Of a stretch of DNA of 64,000 bases, positions 63,309 through 64,000 are shown one piece after another. Each line of letters begins with the position of its first letter. Position 1 is the first letter of the stretch. A program made the translations under genes and the position numbers. Under the pieces are notes generated by a model. It did no database searches and was not told where the DNA came from. It saw only the letters and a program-made list of their open reading frames with translations. Source of the DNA: Sphingomonas sp. SORGH_AS_0950 (lineage in GTDB: Bacteria > Pseudomonadota > Alphaproteobacteria > Sphingomonadales > Sphingomonadaceae); assembly GCF_030818415.1 (NCBI RefSeq), contig NZ_JAUTAE010000003.1, forward strand, positions 62,001-126,000, written 5' to 3'.

Positions 63309-64000
63309 TCATTGCCCCTTCACTTTGCGCGTCACGACGTTGGAGACGGTGCCCGTCCTGTCGCTGCGATCGTTGCGCGACTGCGCTTCATTGTAGATGC
63401 ACAGGACCGACGTGCCGCGGCGGAGGCGGAGCTGCCGATAGACGGCATGGATCACGACGAAGTCTTCGCGCACGTCGTAGGGGACGATCGTCTCGGTCCC
63501 ATCGACGTCAACCGCGAAGATCGACGGGATATCGGCGTGCCCCGGATAGCGCAGCACCGTGAACTCGCCATTGTCGGAGATTTCGGTCGGTTGCAGCGAG
63601 GAATCCCCCTGCACGGTGTAGTTCATGTTCCGCACCCCCTCGATCACCGCGTGATCGAGCGCCGTCTGGGCGATGTTCGTCTCGATCGCCTTGGCCGCCT
63701 GGGCCTCGGCGATCTGCGCTTGAAGCGCGGCCGCCGCGCGCTCTTCGCGGGGATAGCGGAAGCGGACACCGTACATCTGCTGCCTGCTGCCGAGCGACAG
63801 GTTGAAATGATAGGTCCGGGGCGTGCCGCCAGCATTGGTCACGACGATCAGGTTCGTGCTTGCCGCCTTTTCGCGCGGCTTGAGGAACAGGATGTTGCCG
63901 ACCGGTGCGATCTGCCACGACACGGTGTCGCCCAAGGCTGCCTGCGTCACCGTTTCGCCTGGACCGAACTGGATCTCGATCGCGTGCCGGAAGCTGCCGA
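63309..64000 (-). CDS. virB9: VirB9 core-channel protein, 5' end outside window
   Basis: At least 230 residues. Read from the window edge the frame gives SFRHAIEIQFGPGETVTQAA and continues LGDTVSWQIAPVGNILFLKP and NLIVVTNAGGTPRTYHFNL, then the C-terminal domain VIHAVYRQLRLRRGTSVLCI. This is the VirB9/TrbG fold that, with VirB7 and VirB10, forms the outer-membrane core complex. The GTG at 63950 is internal; the true start and signal peptide lie beyond position 64000. Confidence 0.92.
   Translation of the reverse strand, partial: GSFRHAIEIQFGPGETVTQAALGDTVSWQIAPVGNILFLKPREKAASTNLIVVTNAGGTPRTYHFNLSLGSRQQMYGVRFRYPREERAAAALQAQIAEAQAAKAIETNIAQTALDHAVIEGVRNMNYTVQGDSSLQPTEISDNGEFTVLRYPGHADIPSIFAVDVDGTETIVPYDVREDFVVIHAVYRQLRLRRGTSVLCIYNEAQSRNDRSDRTGTVSNVVTRKVKGQ

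Overview
The window looks like part of a large conjugative or mobilizable plasmid, or an integrated plasmid-like island, from a sphingomonad-type alphaproteobacterium. The reasons are the high GC content, a GTTC-N7-GTTC LexA box of the alphaproteobacterial type, a plasmid-style imuA-imuB-dnaE2 cassette, a MucR-type regulator, IS481 and IS3 elements, a ParA/ribbon-helix-helix partition locus, MOB genes and a VirB/VirD4 secretion system. No replication initiator, rRNA or tRNA gene was seen. Species assignment is inference.

Layout. 1-1.8 kb: a truncated nuclease-like gene and an Abi_2/HEPN abortive infection gene, both leftward. 2.1-5.4 kb: an 8-bp tandem array, small plasmid genes, a DUF3768 gene broken by an amber codon, and a vapBC pair in which both genes carry one-base deletions. 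5.4-11 kb: a PLC-like gene, then a quinoprotein oxidase (LodA type) fused to an N-terminal catalase-like domain and coupled to its LodB-type flavoprotein. 11.3-12.9 kb: a less GC-rich leftward trio containing a phage tail-collar protein. 13.1-21.1 kb: a giant repeat adhesin/autotransporter gene with one frameshift and seven almost identical 522-bp repeats. 21.6-28.1 kb: the SOS mutagenesis operon imuA-imuB-dnaE2 plus two small genes, under a LexA box. 28.3-33.5 kb: an IS481 scar, HNH protein, MucR, an intact IS3 element, HU and an EamA transporter.

33.7-48 kb is a defence-like island. It holds a HEPN-like protein, an Avs-like nuclease-STAND NTPase, a TIR-like protein on the opposite strand, and a tightly coupled five-gene operon: P-loop nucleotide kinase, HEAT-like protein, deoxyribosyltransferase-methyltransferase fusion, Dam-type methylase and a large Eco57I-like N6-methylase. 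That operon is the best candidate here for an undescribed system.

48.4-57.7 kb is plasmid maintenance and mobilization: a serine recombinase, an AbrB/PIN toxin-antitoxin pair, an IS481 element lying inside a field of 17-bp-phased CATG repeats, parA plus a small RHH partner, and mobC-relaxase-coiled-coil genes. 57.8-64 kb holds an SDR remnant, an alpha/beta hydrolase and leftward virB9-virB10-virB11-virD4, with virB9 running off the end. The CATG repeats next to parA and the 8-bp array at 2.1 kb share one core and probably form the centromere recognised by the RHH protein.
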